Positions 50,651 through 59,493 of a DNA stretch of 64,000 nucleotides are shown in pieces. The DNA lies in contig JBQJBP010000001.1 of NCBI GenBank assembly GCA_052078155.1, forward strand, positions 620,001-684,000. Direction: 5' to 3'. The notes beneath the pieces were generated by a model, which was not told the origin of the DNA, ran no database searches, and saw nothing but the letters and a program-made list of their open reading frames with translations. The translations under genes and the position numbers were made by a program. The DNA is from CAXBMB01 sp052078155. Its GTDB lineage: Bacteria > Pseudomonadota > Alphaproteobacteria > Kiloniellales > DSM-21159. How positions within the stretch are numbered: position 1 is the stretch's first letter; each line of letters starts with the position of its first letter.

Positions 50651-52204
50651 TCAAGACGCCTCTTCTTCTTCCACAAAGCGCGGGAAGATGCCCTGGGGTT
50701 TGTCCAGAGCGGTACCGGGTGCAATGGCCGTTTCCAGATCCTCGAAGTTGCGCTGATCCTGCGGCACCGCCAAAAGGTCCAGCATCCGCCCCAGAGAATC
50801 CGGCATCACCGGTTGGGTAAGGATTGCCAGGCGGCGAATCACGTCGGCCAGCACATACAGCACGGTGGCCATACGGGCCGGGTCGGTTTTCTTAAGAGTC
50901 CAGGGCGCCTGCTCATCCACATAGCGGTTGGCCAGGGTGATGACCTTCCAGGTGGCTTCCAGCCCCTTGTTGAATGCCTGACGGCCATAGTCGTCGCGCA
51001 GGGTATCCAGCAGGTCGCGGGCTTCCTTGATCAGCGCTTCATCTTCGGCTGTGTAGGCGCCCGGTGTCGGGAAGGCTCCATCACAGTTTTTGAAGATCAT
51101 GGACAGCACCCGCTGGCAGAGATTGCCGATATCATTGGCCAGTTCGCCATTGATGCGGTTCACGAAACTCTCATGGCTGATGTAGCCGTCAGCCCCAAAG
51201 GGAATTTCCCGCAGCAGGTAGTACCGCACCTGATCCAGACCATAGCGCTCCACAAGATCTGCCGGGCGCAGCACATTGCCCAGGGACTTGGACATCTTCT
51301 GTCCCTGGTTCATCAGCCAGCCATGGGCGAAGACCCGCTTGGGTGTGGGCAGACCAGCGGCCATCAGGAAGGCCGGCCAGTACACCGCGTGAAAGCGCAG
51401 AATATCCTTGCCGACCATATGCAGATCAGCGGGCCAGAGAGTTTTGTAACTGTCCGAGTCCACATCAGGATAGCCAGCGGCCGTGATGTAGTTGGTCAGG
51501 GCGTCCAGCCAGACGTACATGATGTGATCTTCATCACCCGGCACCGGCACGCCCCACTTAAAGGTGGTGCGGCTGACGGACAGGTCGCGCAACCCTCCTT
51601 TTACAAAGGAAATGACTTCATTGCGGCGGCTGGCCGGACCAATGAAATCCGGATTGGCTTCGTAGAAGGCCAACAGGCGGTCCTGCCAGGCAGACAGACG
51701 GAAGAAGTAAGAGGGTTCGGACACCCACTCACATTCCGCGCCAGATGCGGCAATCATCTTGCCGTCTTCTGTCTTGGTCAGCTCGTCTTCGGTGTAAAAG
51801 GCCTCATCCCGCACGGCGTACCAGCCATCGTAGGAGCCCAGATAGATTTCATCGCGGGCCACCAGTTCCTTCCACAGAGCCTGAGCGGCCCGTTTATGCC
51901 GGGGTTCTGTGGTGCGGATGAAATCATCGATGGACAGCTTCATGTCCTGGGCCAGATCCCGGAAGTTCTGGCTGACGCCGTCGGTGAAGGTCTGGGGATC
52001 AACACCGGCAGCCAGAGCGGACTTTTCCACTTTCTGGCCATGTTCGTCCGTCCCGGTCAGGAAGTGCACCTGGCGACCGTCCAAGCGCATGAAGCGAGCC
52101 AAGACGTCACAAGCCAGAGTGGAGTAAGCGTGTCCGATATGCGGGACATCGTTTACGTAGTAGATCGGCGTGGTCACGTAATAGCTTGCCTGATCGTTGG
52201 CCAT
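50651..52204 (-). CDS. metG: Methionyl-tRNA synthetase
   Basis: Class I aminoacyl-tRNA synthetase of 517 residues that charges tRNA-Met. The ATP-binding HIGH motif is in NDVPHIGHAYST (about 18-29), and KMSKS occurs in NQGQKMSKSLGNVL (about 300). It is the short form without a C-terminal tRNA-binding EMAP-type domain. AAAAGG lies 4 nt before the ATG. The 166-bp gap to holB contains the inverted repeat ATGACGCC-G-GGCGTCAT (52243-52259). Confidence 0.97.
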   Translation of the reverse strand: MANDQASYYVTTPIYYVNDVPHIGHAYSTLACDVLARFMRLDGRQVHFLTGTDEHGQKVEKSALAAGVDPQTFTDGVSQNFRDLAQDMKLSIDDFIRTTEPRHKRAAQALWKELVARDEIYLGSYDGWYAVRDEAFYTEDELTKTEDGKMIAASGAECEWVSEPSYFFRLSAWQDRLLAFYEANPDFIGPASRRNEVISFVKGGLRDLSVSRTTFKWGVPVPGDEDHIMYVWLDALTNYITAAGYPDVDSDSYKTLWPADLHMVGKDILRFHAVYWPAFLMAAGLPTPKRVFAHGWLMNQGQKMSKSLGNVLRPADLVERYGLDQVRYYLLREIPFGADGYISHESFVNRINGELANDIGNLCQRVLSMIFKNCDGAFPTPGAYTAEDEALIKEARDLLDTLRDDYGRQAFNKGLEATWKVITLANRYVDEQAPWTLKKTDPARMATVLYVLADVIRRLAILTQPVMPDSLGRMLDLLAVPQDQRNFEDLETAIAPGTALDKPQGIFPRFVEEEEAS

Positions 52205-52242
52205 GGCCTTTTACAGCTCCTTGTTGGACCCCATCATGAGGG

Positions 52243-52259
52243 ATGACGCCGGGCGTCAT
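52243..52259. promoter_or_regulatory. 8-bp inverted repeat before metG
   Basis: ATGACGCC and GGCGTCAT flank a single G, 39-55 nt upstream of the metG start. It could be a hairpin in the leader or a binding site. No T-run follows on either side, so termination is unlikely. Confidence 0.35.
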
Positions 52260-52370
52260 AGTGTTGGCTGCCCAGCCAGAGCAGAAAAGCTCAGGAAGGC
52301 AATCTAAGATACGATAACTGTTGGATTTTACGGCAAGGCACCAGGGCAGAATTTCTACCGAAACAATCCG

Positions 52371-53480
52371 TTAAGCGGCAAGGCTTTCCATATCGAGAAA
52401 GGCGCTTACCATCACCTGTTTGCGATCCAGGGCAGAGGCCTCGGCTCGGGCAAAAAGCTGGGTCAGGTTTTCCCACAGAGCAAGCCAGGGTGCAAGACCG
52501 CGCTGTTCAATCAAACGGGCCATCAAGGCCCCTTCCCCTTCAACGATTTCCAGGGCCTGACTGCCACTGGCGCTGTGCCGCACCAATCGGGCGATCCACC
52601 AGGTCAGGAGATCGCTTGTGGTGCGAAACACCATGCCGCTGTTGTCCCGGCTCATGCGATCCCCGAATTCGTGCAGTTTTCGAATGTCCAGGTTGGGCAT
52701 CTGGGACAGCAGGGCCAGCAGATCCCGGTAGAGATCCAGCCCCCCGCTCTCTGCCAGTTCTCTGGCCCGGCCAATGGACCCTTCCGACAGGCGGGCCAGG
52801 GCCCGGCAATCCTCGGCTGGCAGTTCCGGCAGTTGCTGTTGCAGGAGCTCTTCTACCGTCTCAAGCGGCAAAGGTGACAAAGCGAGCCCACGGCAGCGCG
52901 AGCGAATGGTGGGCAGCAAACGGCCCGGACTGTGACTGACCAGTATCAGCAACGCGCCCGCCGGTGGCTCTTCCAGTACTTTCAGAAGGGCATTGGCGGA
53001 ACTTCGGTTCATGTCATCGGCGCTATCGACGATGACGACCCGCCAACCCCCATCCACTGACGTTTTGCGCAGGAACTCAATGCAGGACCGCACGTCATCA
53101 ACAGAAATCTCTGTCTTTAGTTTCTTGGTCTTGCTGTTGAATTCCCGTTTCAAAACCCGCAGGTCGAGGTGCCCGCCCGCAGCGACCCGACGAAAAACCG
53201 AATGTTCTTCGTCCATTTCCAGAGTTGCTTCAACCGGCGGTAAGGCATCTCCGAACAAGCCGCCTTCCTCTTCCGTCTGGGATCCGCCTGCAAGCATGAA
53301 ACGGGCCATGCGATAGGCCAGTGTGGCCTTGCCCACGCCACGGGGACCAGACAACAACCAGGCATGGGGCAGACGACCGGAGGCTTCAGCAGCCAGAAAA
53401 TCAGCTTCAGCAGCAGCCTGTCCCAACAAATGCGGGGTCAGGCGCACTGACAGAGCGGGATTCTCCTCCAGATCGCTCAT
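52371..53480 (-). CDS. holB: DNA polymerase III subunit delta'
   Basis: Clamp-loader subunit of the replicative polymerase. Walker A is GPRGVGKATLAYRMARFM (about 44-61), the sensor region is VIVDSADDMNRSSANALLKVLEEPP, and the SRC arginine finger is TIRSRCRGLAL. The four-cysteine zinc module usual between Walker A and B in E. coli and many others is absent; a charged stretch occupies the place. The start codon overlaps the tmk stop by 4 nt (ATGA). Length 369. Confidence 0.93.
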   Translation of the reverse strand: MSDLEENPALSVRLTPHLLGQAAAEADFLAAEASGRLPHAWLLSGPRGVGKATLAYRMARFMLAGGSQTEEEGGLFGDALPPVEATLEMDEEHSVFRRVAAGGHLDLRVLKREFNSKTKKLKTEISVDDVRSCIEFLRKTSVDGGWRVVIVDSADDMNRSSANALLKVLEEPPAGALLILVSHSPGRLLPTIRSRCRGLALSPLPLETVEELLQQQLPELPAEDCRALARLSEGSIGRARELAESGGLDLYRDLLALLSQMPNLDIRKLHEFGDRMSRDNSGMVFRTTSDLLTWWIARLVRHSASGSQALEIVEGEGALMARLIEQRGLAPWLALWENLTQLFARAEASALDRKQVMVSAFLDMESLAA

Positions 53481-54148
53481 TTGGGCGCTGTCTCCCCTTC
53501 ATCAGTTCCGCCACTGCTGTCTGCGTGCAGACGGTCTGAGACACAGGCCTGGATGGCGTGGCTGACCGCTTCCTGGTCCTGGTTTGCGTCAATGATGGCA
53601 AAACGTTCTGGTTCTTCAGCAGCCAGAATCAAGAAGCCCCGCCGCAGTTTTTCATGGAAGGCACTGCCCAGCCCTTCAAAACGGGCGCCTCCCATGTTGC
53701 GGGCCGCTGCCCGGGCAAGTCCTGCTTCCACCGGCAGGTCAAGCAACAGGGTCAGGTCCGGCTTGAAGTCTCCCATGGTGAAATCATAAAGGGTCCGCAA
53801 GGGGGCCAGATCGCGGCCATGCCCGAAGCCCTGATAGGCAAAGGTGGAATCAGCAAAGCGATCACACAGCACCCAGCTGCCGGCGTCCAACGCTGGCCAG
53901 ACGGTTTTGACCAGATGATCCCGGCGGGCCGCGAACATCATCAGTGCTTCTGTTTCCGCGTCCCAGCGACCGGCCTCTCCGTGGATCAGCAGTTCACGGA
54001 TTTCCTCCGCTCCTTTGCTGCCCCCCGGCTCACGGGTGGTGACAACGCTTTGACCCTGCTCTCGCAGCCATGCGGCCAGAAGAGAAATCTGAGTGGACTT
54101 ACCAGCCCCCTCGCCCCCTTCCAAGGTGATGAACTTCCCGTAAGGCAT
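53477..54148 (-). CDS. tmk: Thymidylate kinase
   Basis: Phosphorylates dTMP to dTDP. The P-loop FITLEGGEGAGKSTQISLLA is at 7-26. TTREPGGSKGAEEIRELLI contains the DRX-type TREPGG motif, and VLCDRFADSTFAYQGFG the conserved DR. The lid sequence carries RFEGLGSAFHEKLRRGF. Length is 223; normal is about 210. The tmk-holB overlap is widely conserved. The gene sits 39 nt behind the DD-carboxypeptidase gene. Confidence 0.96.
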   Translation of the reverse strand: MPYGKFITLEGGEGAGKSTQISLLAAWLREQGQSVVTTREPGGSKGAEEIRELLIHGEAGRWDAETEALMMFAARRDHLVKTVWPALDAGSWVLCDRFADSTFAYQGFGHGRDLAPLRTLYDFTMGDFKPDLTLLLDLPVEAGLARAAARNMGGARFEGLGSAFHEKLRRGFLILAAEEPERFAIIDANQDQEAVSHAIQACVSDRLHADSSGGTDEGETAPK

Positions 54149-54187
54149 TGAACTTAAACTATATGATGGATGGTACGAGGCAACCTA

Positions 54188-55330
54188 TCACGGCTGACCG
54201 AAAATCAGAAACTTGGCGGCAGCCGTGATGCGGCCAAAGGGCCCGAGTTTTTCCACGGATTGCATGGCCAGCAAGGGTACTGAGACATCTTCCATACCCT
54301 CGGCAGAGACAACCAGTCGGGCCACTTCCTGGCCTTCCTTGATGGGGGCCGGCACCGGTGATTCATAAACCACCTTCACCTTCATGCTCTTACGCTCGTT
54401 GCGGGACAGCGTGACCTTCATGTCTTCGGCCACCGTAACCGGGACCGTGGTCAGATCCCCCAGCCAGACGGCCACGTCATCTACAGACTGCCCCGCCTTG
54501 GCCAGTTCATAGCTGCCGAACTCGCGAAAGCCCCATTCAAGCAGCCGTTCACCTTCTTCTGAGCGGGCCCGCACGGACTTCAGGCCATTGATCACCAGCA
54601 CCAGCCGACGATCGCCGCGTTTGGCCGACGCCGTCAGCCCATACCCTGCTTCTTCCGTATGACCGGTTTTCAGTCCATCGGCCCCCATGTTTTTGTAGAT
54701 CAGGGGGTTGCGGTTGGATTGTTTGATCCCCGCATAGGTGAACTCCAGCTCGGAAAAGTAAGCGTAGTACTCCGGGAAATCCTCAATGATACGCTCGGCC
54801 AGAATGGCGAGATCCCGCGCCGTCATGCGCTGCCCCGGGTCGGGCCAGCCGGTGGCGTTGGCAAAAGAACTGCCGGTCATGCCCAGTTCGCGGGCAGTCC
54901 GTGTCATTTCCTCAGCAAAGGCGGCTTCCGATCCACCCAGCCCTTCTGCCACAACAATGGAGGCGTCATTGCCGGACTGGATGACAATGCCGCGAATCAG
55001 GTCCTCGACTTTCGCCCGCTTGCCCACCTCGACAAACATTTTGGACCCGCCCTTGCGCCAGGCCTTCTCGCTGACCGGCAAGGTGTCGTCCAGCTTCAGC
55101 CGACCTTCGCGCAAATCCCGGAACACCATGTAGATGGTCATTACCTTGCTCATGGAGGCAGGCGGCATGGGTGTATCCGCATTTTTCTCCATCAGCACGC
55201 GGCCGCTTTCCAGGTCGATCAAAAAAGCCTCGCGGGCCGCCGTTTCAAGGGCCGACGCGGACTGGAGCGTGATCAGAGGGAAAGACAGCAGCGCGAAAAG
55301 CAATCCAGTGAACAAAGGCAAACGAAGCAT
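54188..55330 (-). CDS. D-alanyl-D-alanine carboxypeptidase (penicillin-binding protein, S11)
   Basis: Periplasmic low-molecular-mass PBP that removes the terminal D-Ala of the peptidoglycan pentapeptide. It has a signal peptide (LLFALLSFPLITLQSASA, cleavage near 27). The catalytic SxxK is PPASMSKVMT, SxN is QSGNDAS and KTG is GLKTGHTEEAGYG. A C-terminal PBP5-type beta domain ends in a hydrophobic, membrane-associating segment (FGRITAAAKFLIFG). Such proteins are usually named dacA or dacC; the exact paralogue cannot be assigned. Confidence 0.93.
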   Translation of the reverse strand: MLRLPLFTGLLFALLSFPLITLQSASALETAAREAFLIDLESGRVLMEKNADTPMPPASMSKVMTIYMVFRDLREGRLKLDDTLPVSEKAWRKGGSKMFVEVGKRAKVEDLIRGIVIQSGNDASIVVAEGLGGSEAAFAEEMTRTARELGMTGSSFANATGWPDPGQRMTARDLAILAERIIEDFPEYYAYFSELEFTYAGIKQSNRNPLIYKNMGADGLKTGHTEEAGYGLTASAKRGDRRLVLVINGLKSVRARSEEGERLLEWGFREFGSYELAKAGQSVDDVAVWLGDLTTVPVTVAEDMKVTLSRNERKSMKVKVVYESPVPAPIKEGQEVARLVVSAEGMEDVSVPLLAMQSVEKLGPFGRITAAAKFLIFGQP

Positions 55331-55790
55331 GGTTTCGCAGTTCTCTCTTGAGATGGTGTCGCGTGTGATCCTTCTTACAGGATCTTGAAGGTCAGGTCTC
55401 GCTCATTTCCCGAGCGGTGGGGTTTTTCGATCGAGCGTTTAAAGGTCTTGTTGCCAAGTCCCGCAGACCAGAATCATAACCGAAAACCGGCGCAAAAGAA
55501 CCTTCAGCAAAACACTCTAACAGATTGGAAAAAAGCCAGAAAACCATCGTGTGATCTTCAATAGCTTCTTGTTAAGGATGGTCAAACATAGGTCGGAATT
55601 CAGCCCAAAATGTGACGGGCTCCCTTACAAAAGGTCTGAATAGTATGACTGGTTTGCACATCGAAAGCTTCGGTTGGAGCGCGAAAGACAAGCCTCAATC
55701 CAGCACAGTGCAGTTCTCTAACATTTGGAAAAGAGGCGACTTCACTCTCTAGAATCTTTCACGTCGTGAACTCACGAAAACGACTTGGAT
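55331..55790. other. 460-bp gene-free gap between rlpA and the DD-carboxypeptidase gene
   Basis: Co-directional (minus) flanking genes. The only structure noticed is interspersed repeat copy E near the rlpA end. The part close to 55331 should hold the carboxypeptidase promoter. No coding frame is convincing. Confidence 0.4.
55725..55787 (+). repeat. Interspersed repeat copy E (partial)
   Basis: GAAAAGAGGCGA (55728-55739) is identical to copy D, followed by CTTCAC and a CACGTCGTGAACTCACGA segment that corresponds loosely to the other copies' ATCACGAAGT region. It lies right behind the rlpA stop. Confidence 0.5.
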
Positions 55791-56762
55791 CTAGTTCACC
55801 ACCACACTGGTCTTGTCGTAGCCATTATCCAGCAGCAACTGCATCAGTTCGTCAGCCTGCTCAACCGACGCGACCGGACCTACGTGGACACGGAAGAAAT
55901 AGGTGCCGTTCACTTCCTTCTCGTTCACGCGCACATTGCCCAGTGAAGACAACTGGGCGGCCAGCCGTTTGGCGTTGTGTACCTGGGTAAAAGCTCCTGC
56001 CTGCACATAGATGTTGCTGCTTTCAACAGATTCGACGGTGACTTTACCATCCGGCAGGGGGCTGGCGGCTGCGTAGCTGGCGGTCACATCCTGCGTCGTG
56101 GTGGCAGATCCGCTGTTTGCGGGCTCTGGCTGGCTGCCGGGCGAATCTGACAGGGTTTCGACACTGACCCCCTCAACCGGGACTGCCGGAGGTGCAGGCG
56201 CAGGCGGAGCCGTGTTCACATTGCGAAGTGCCGCCATCTGTGTGCCGCCTTTGGCCATCATCGCCAGCTGTCGGCTCGGGCCTTCCAGTACCTGCACCCG
56301 TACCTTTGCGGTGCCTTTGTTCTTGAAGCCCAGCAACTCTGCCCCGCGTTTGGACACATCAATGATCCTGCCGCCGTGATAGGGGCCGCGGTCGCTGATC
56401 CGCAGTTCCAGGGACCGGCCGTTCTCCAGATTCGTCACCTTCACCAGACTGGGCATGGGCAAAGTGCGGTGAGCGGCTGTCAGAGCGTTCTGGTCGTAGA
56501 TTTCCCCATTTGCCGTTTGCTTGCCGTGGAAATTGGGGCCGTACCAGGAAGCGATTCCGGTTTCGTCGTAGCTGTAATCGACCTTCGGGTAGTACCAGAT
56601 GCCCTTGATCTGATAGGGCGTGCCGACTTTGTAGCGGCCAATGGTTTCCTGACCCTGCATCTGCTTGACGGTGTGGGAGGCCAGCTCGACCTCGGAACAG
56701 CCTGCCAAGGTCAACAAAACGAGGATCAGAGCCCCCTGCCAAACTGTGAGTTTACCTCGCAC
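55791..56762 (-). CDS. rlpA: RlpA, septal-ring lytic transglycosylase lipoprotein
   Basis: Outer-membrane-linked lipoprotein that cleaves denuded glycan strands at the septum. A lipoprotein signal (LILVLLTLAGCSE, Cys22) leads to the double-psi beta-barrel (about 67-160). That barrel contains GIASWYGPNFHGKQTANGE, ALTAAHRTLPMPSLVKVTN and the catalytic Asp in ISDRGPYHGGRIIDVS. A proline/alanine-rich linker and a C-terminal SPOR domain (IYVQAGAFTQVHNAKRLAAQL) follow. The start is GTG at 56762 with GGGGG 8 nt upstream. It is 323 residues, full length. Confidence 0.95.
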   Translation of the reverse strand: MRGKLTVWQGALILVLLTLAGCSEVELASHTVKQMQGQETIGRYKVGTPYQIKGIWYYPKVDYSYDETGIASWYGPNFHGKQTANGEIYDQNALTAAHRTLPMPSLVKVTNLENGRSLELRISDRGPYHGGRIIDVSKRGAELLGFKNKGTAKVRVQVLEGPSRQLAMMAKGGTQMAALRNVNTAPPAPAPPAVPVEGVSVETLSDSPGSQPEPANSGSATTTQDVTASYAAASPLPDGKVTVESVESSNIYVQAGAFTQVHNAKRLAAQLSSLGNVRVNEKEVNGTYFFRVHVGPVASVEQADELMQLLLDNGYDKTSVVVN

Positions 56763-56916
56763 TGTCGTGCCCCCTTCTGAACCGGCTGCTCACCTTAAAA
56801 ATCCTGGCCCCAAACAGGTGAAGCCAAAAGCATAACAAGCCGCCCGAGTCTCCACCAACAGAAAGCTTGCCAGCCTTCGACTTCCTGGCCCTGCCTTTGG
56901 TTATCAGTGCTGCTTG

Positions 56917-58275
56917 TTACTGTTGCAGATGCTGCAGCAGTGAGAGTGAAGGATAGGCATCGGCCGGCAGTCCGGCAGAGACCTGATAAGCGCGAATGGC
57001 CTTGCGGGTGTTGGGGCCGACCCGACCGTCAGGGGTTCCGGCATCAAAGCCTTTGGCGCCCAGAGCCGCCTGCAGCTCTTTGACCTGCTGTCGGGACAGG
57101 CGTGGTTCTTTGCTGTCAATTGTTGCCACCAGGGCCGGTTTACCCACCAGACGATCGGACAGGTGACCAATGGCCAGGGCATAAAGGATGGAGCGGTTCC
57201 AGTGCATGATGCGGCGGTAGTTGTCGTAGACCATAAAGGCAGGCCCCTTATGGCCTGCCGGGGCGACGATGGCCCCTTTGATGTCTACGTCGGGCAAGGC
57301 CTGCCCCCCTGCTTTACGAACACCCAGAGCTTGCCATTCAGCAAGAGTTTTGCGGGTTTCCGGTAAGGTGCTGATGGACAGCAGGGACCAGTCGAAATCG
57401 TCAGGCAGCCGGACTTCCCTGCCCCAGGTTTCATCATCTTTCCAGCCGATGGAAGACAGGTAGTTGGCAGCAGAAGAAAAGACATCCGGCAAAGAGCCCC
57501 AGATGTCACGTTTGCCGTCCCCGTCTCCATCTGTGGCATAGGCCACAAAGGTGGAGGGCATGAACTGCAGGTGCCCCATGGCCCCTGCCCAGGATCCTTC
57601 CATCTTGTCGACGGCGATGTCACCGGAATCCAGAATGCCCAGGGCATGCAGCAGTTCGGCTCGGAAGAAATCAGCCCGTCGTGGATCGTGGGCCAGGGTT
57701 GCCAGAGATTGCGGGACAGGAAAGTTGCCAAAATTGGAGCCGAAATTGGTTTCCAGACCCCAGAAAGCCACCAGAAACCGGGGTTGTACGCCATAGCGAC
57801 GGGCCACGTCTTCCAGTAAAGGGCGGTGTTTGGCCAGCAGCGCCCGGCCCTTCTTAATCCGTGAATCGGTCACCGCCAGACTGAAATAGCGGGCCAGCGT
57901 CAGCGTAAATTCCGGCTGGCGGCGGTCCAGTTCCAGAACCCGCTCTATGGGCTGTTCTTTACCAAAAGCAGTGCTCAGAACGCTTTCTGAAATGCCTTTC
58001 TGCCGGGCTTCGGCCTTCAGGTCTTCCAGCCAGTCTTTGAAGCTGACGTCCTGTTCTGTTGTGTTTTGCACCAACTGAAGCGAGTCGGGGTTGGACCCGC
58101 TGACACTTTGACTGTCTGCTGCTGCGGCTTTTTCGGCGGACTGAAAAAGAAGAAGCGCAGAAACAACCGCTGCTGACAAACCAAGTAGGGCTCTGGCACT
58201 CCTGAGGTGGAAACGAGGAAGATCAGAGCGCTGTCCATCGTCAGTTTTGGTCTGGCAGACCCAGGTGGAGGCCAT
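56917..58275 (-). CDS. mltB: MltB-type lytic murein transglycosylase
   Basis: Periplasmic enzyme that cleaves peptidoglycan glycan strands with formation of anhydro-muramic acid. After a signal/anchor segment (ALLGLSAAVVSALLLFQSAE) the SLT_2 domain (about 75-370) contains FGKEQPIERVLELDRRQPEF. The catalytic Glu is in VAFWGLETNFGSNFG, and GAMGHLQFMPSTFVAYATDGDGDGKRDIW follows. A C-terminal peptidoglycan-binding domain 1 (LQAALGAKGFDAGTPDGRVG) ends it. The frame extends to a GTG at 58287; ATG 58275 is better placed. It precedes rlpA by 154 nt. Confidence 0.93.
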   Translation of the reverse strand: MASTWVCQTKTDDGQRSDLPRFHLRSARALLGLSAAVVSALLLFQSAEKAAAADSQSVSGSNPDSLQLVQNTTEQDVSFKDWLEDLKAEARQKGISESVLSTAFGKEQPIERVLELDRRQPEFTLTLARYFSLAVTDSRIKKGRALLAKHRPLLEDVARRYGVQPRFLVAFWGLETNFGSNFGNFPVPQSLATLAHDPRRADFFRAELLHALGILDSGDIAVDKMEGSWAGAMGHLQFMPSTFVAYATDGDGDGKRDIWGSLPDVFSSAANYLSSIGWKDDETWGREVRLPDDFDWSLLSISTLPETRKTLAEWQALGVRKAGGQALPDVDIKGAIVAPAGHKGPAFMVYDNYRRIMHWNRSILYALAIGHLSDRLVGKPALVATIDSKEPRLSRQQVKELQAALGAKGFDAGTPDGRVGPNTRKAIRAYQVSAGLPADAYPSLSLLQHLQQ

Positions 58276-58393
58276 AGTTTTCCGCACAGTTCTTCCCTTT
58301 CCAATGCGATCCCGTCATCAGCACGCCTTCTGCCACGAGTCGGCAGGCTGCGACAATCAGCTAAAGCGCCCTATCAGGAAAAAGAGACCGAAG

Positions 58394-59233
58394 TTAGGCA
58401 GTTGGCTGGGAATCGGGTCCGGGAAAGAGATCATCACTCCAGCCGCGAACCCGGTAATAGAGCAAGCCAATCCACTCTTTCAGCGCCCGGTCAAAACGGA
58501 ACAGCCGCAGGCCTAAATCCTGACGGAAGGGTTTCCAGGTCATCTGGCTTTCAAAATCCACCGGATAGGGAAGAACCTGCCAGCCCTCTTTTTGGAACAC
58601 GCCCACAGACCTTGGCATATGCTTGGCAGAGGTAATGAGAATCCAGGTTTGGGCGAGTTGCTCTACCGTCACGACTTCGCGGCTGAACAGTGCGTTTTCC
58701 CGAGTGCTGAGAGATTTTTCTTCCAGCAGCAATCGCTCCCGGGGAAAGCCCAACCCTTGCATCAACTGGGCCGCCCAGGCCGCCTCGCTGAGGGTTTCTG
58801 TGGCACGTGTTCTGCCACCAGAGGCATAGAGCAGCGGCTTGTTGCCGATCAGGTTGGCCAGGCGCATGCCTTCAAACAGGCGTTCTGCGGCACCATTGCT
58901 CTGGGCTTGCTGCCAGGTCTGGCTGGCTGATACCGAAACAGCACCGCCCAGGACAATCACGCCCGCCAGTTGATCTGACTGAGCCACCAAAGCTGTGTCG
59001 CTGGGCCTGGTAAACCGCTTCTCTAAACCGCTGAGCAGCCAGTCATCAAAGGGCAGGAACGCCAGCAGCAACGTCAGGACCGCCAGCAGCTGCAGCAGCC
59101 GCTGACCCAGTTTTTTCCAAAATTTTGGCAGAACCAGACTGCCGATCAGACCAAATACAGCCAGAACAATCAGGAGGGTCTGAATGTTGAGAAAGTACCG
59201 GGGAACTCGACTGAGTTCATACAACCAGTCCAT
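58394..59233 (-). CDS. YdcF-family (DUF218) membrane-anchored protein
   Basis: Protein of 279 residues with two N-terminal membrane spans (about 18-36 and 45-62). They are followed by a periplasmic or cytoplasmic DUF218 domain (about 88-245). Characteristic are GVIVLGGAVS, LLYASGGRT, RLLLEEKSLSTRENALFS and WILITSAKHMPRSVGVFQKEG. Related proteins (SanA, YdcF, ElyC) affect envelope polymer metabolism. Its position upstream of mltB and rlpA, all minus strand, agrees with a cell-wall role (inference). AAAGG 7 nt before the ATG. Confidence 0.85.
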   Translation of the reverse strand: MDWLYELSRVPRYFLNIQTLLIVLAVFGLIGSLVLPKFWKKLGQRLLQLLAVLTLLLAFLPFDDWLLSGLEKRFTRPSDTALVAQSDQLAGVIVLGGAVSVSASQTWQQAQSNGAAERLFEGMRLANLIGNKPLLYASGGRTRATETLSEAAWAAQLMQGLGFPRERLLLEEKSLSTRENALFSREVVTVEQLAQTWILITSAKHMPRSVGVFQKEGWQVLPYPVDFESQMTWKPFRQDLGLRLFRFDRALKEWIGLLYYRVRGWSDDLFPGPDSQPTA

Positions 59234-59493
59234 GAGTTAACCTTTTTATGCCTTCTTAAAGAATCATCTGTCAGAGTTTCTGAACCAAATCGGGAATGAC
59301 AAGGGTAAATGACAAGGGCAATCATCGCCGGATGGAGTTTAAAGCCCCTTGAGCAGGTCCCTGTTACGATGAAGAGCCACCTCTATCTATCTGGTTTTTC
59401 GACTTAAACTGGTGTAATGCTGAACCCAGTGTTGTGCCCGGGCTCTGTTTCAGAGCGCCTCCATCATGTTTCAGAGGAGCACAGGTCCTTATA

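Noticed and set aside
50813..52246. 477-codon plus-strand frame opposite metG
   Set aside because: metG is certain by its HIGH and KMSKS motifs; the antisense frame is a codon-bias shadow.
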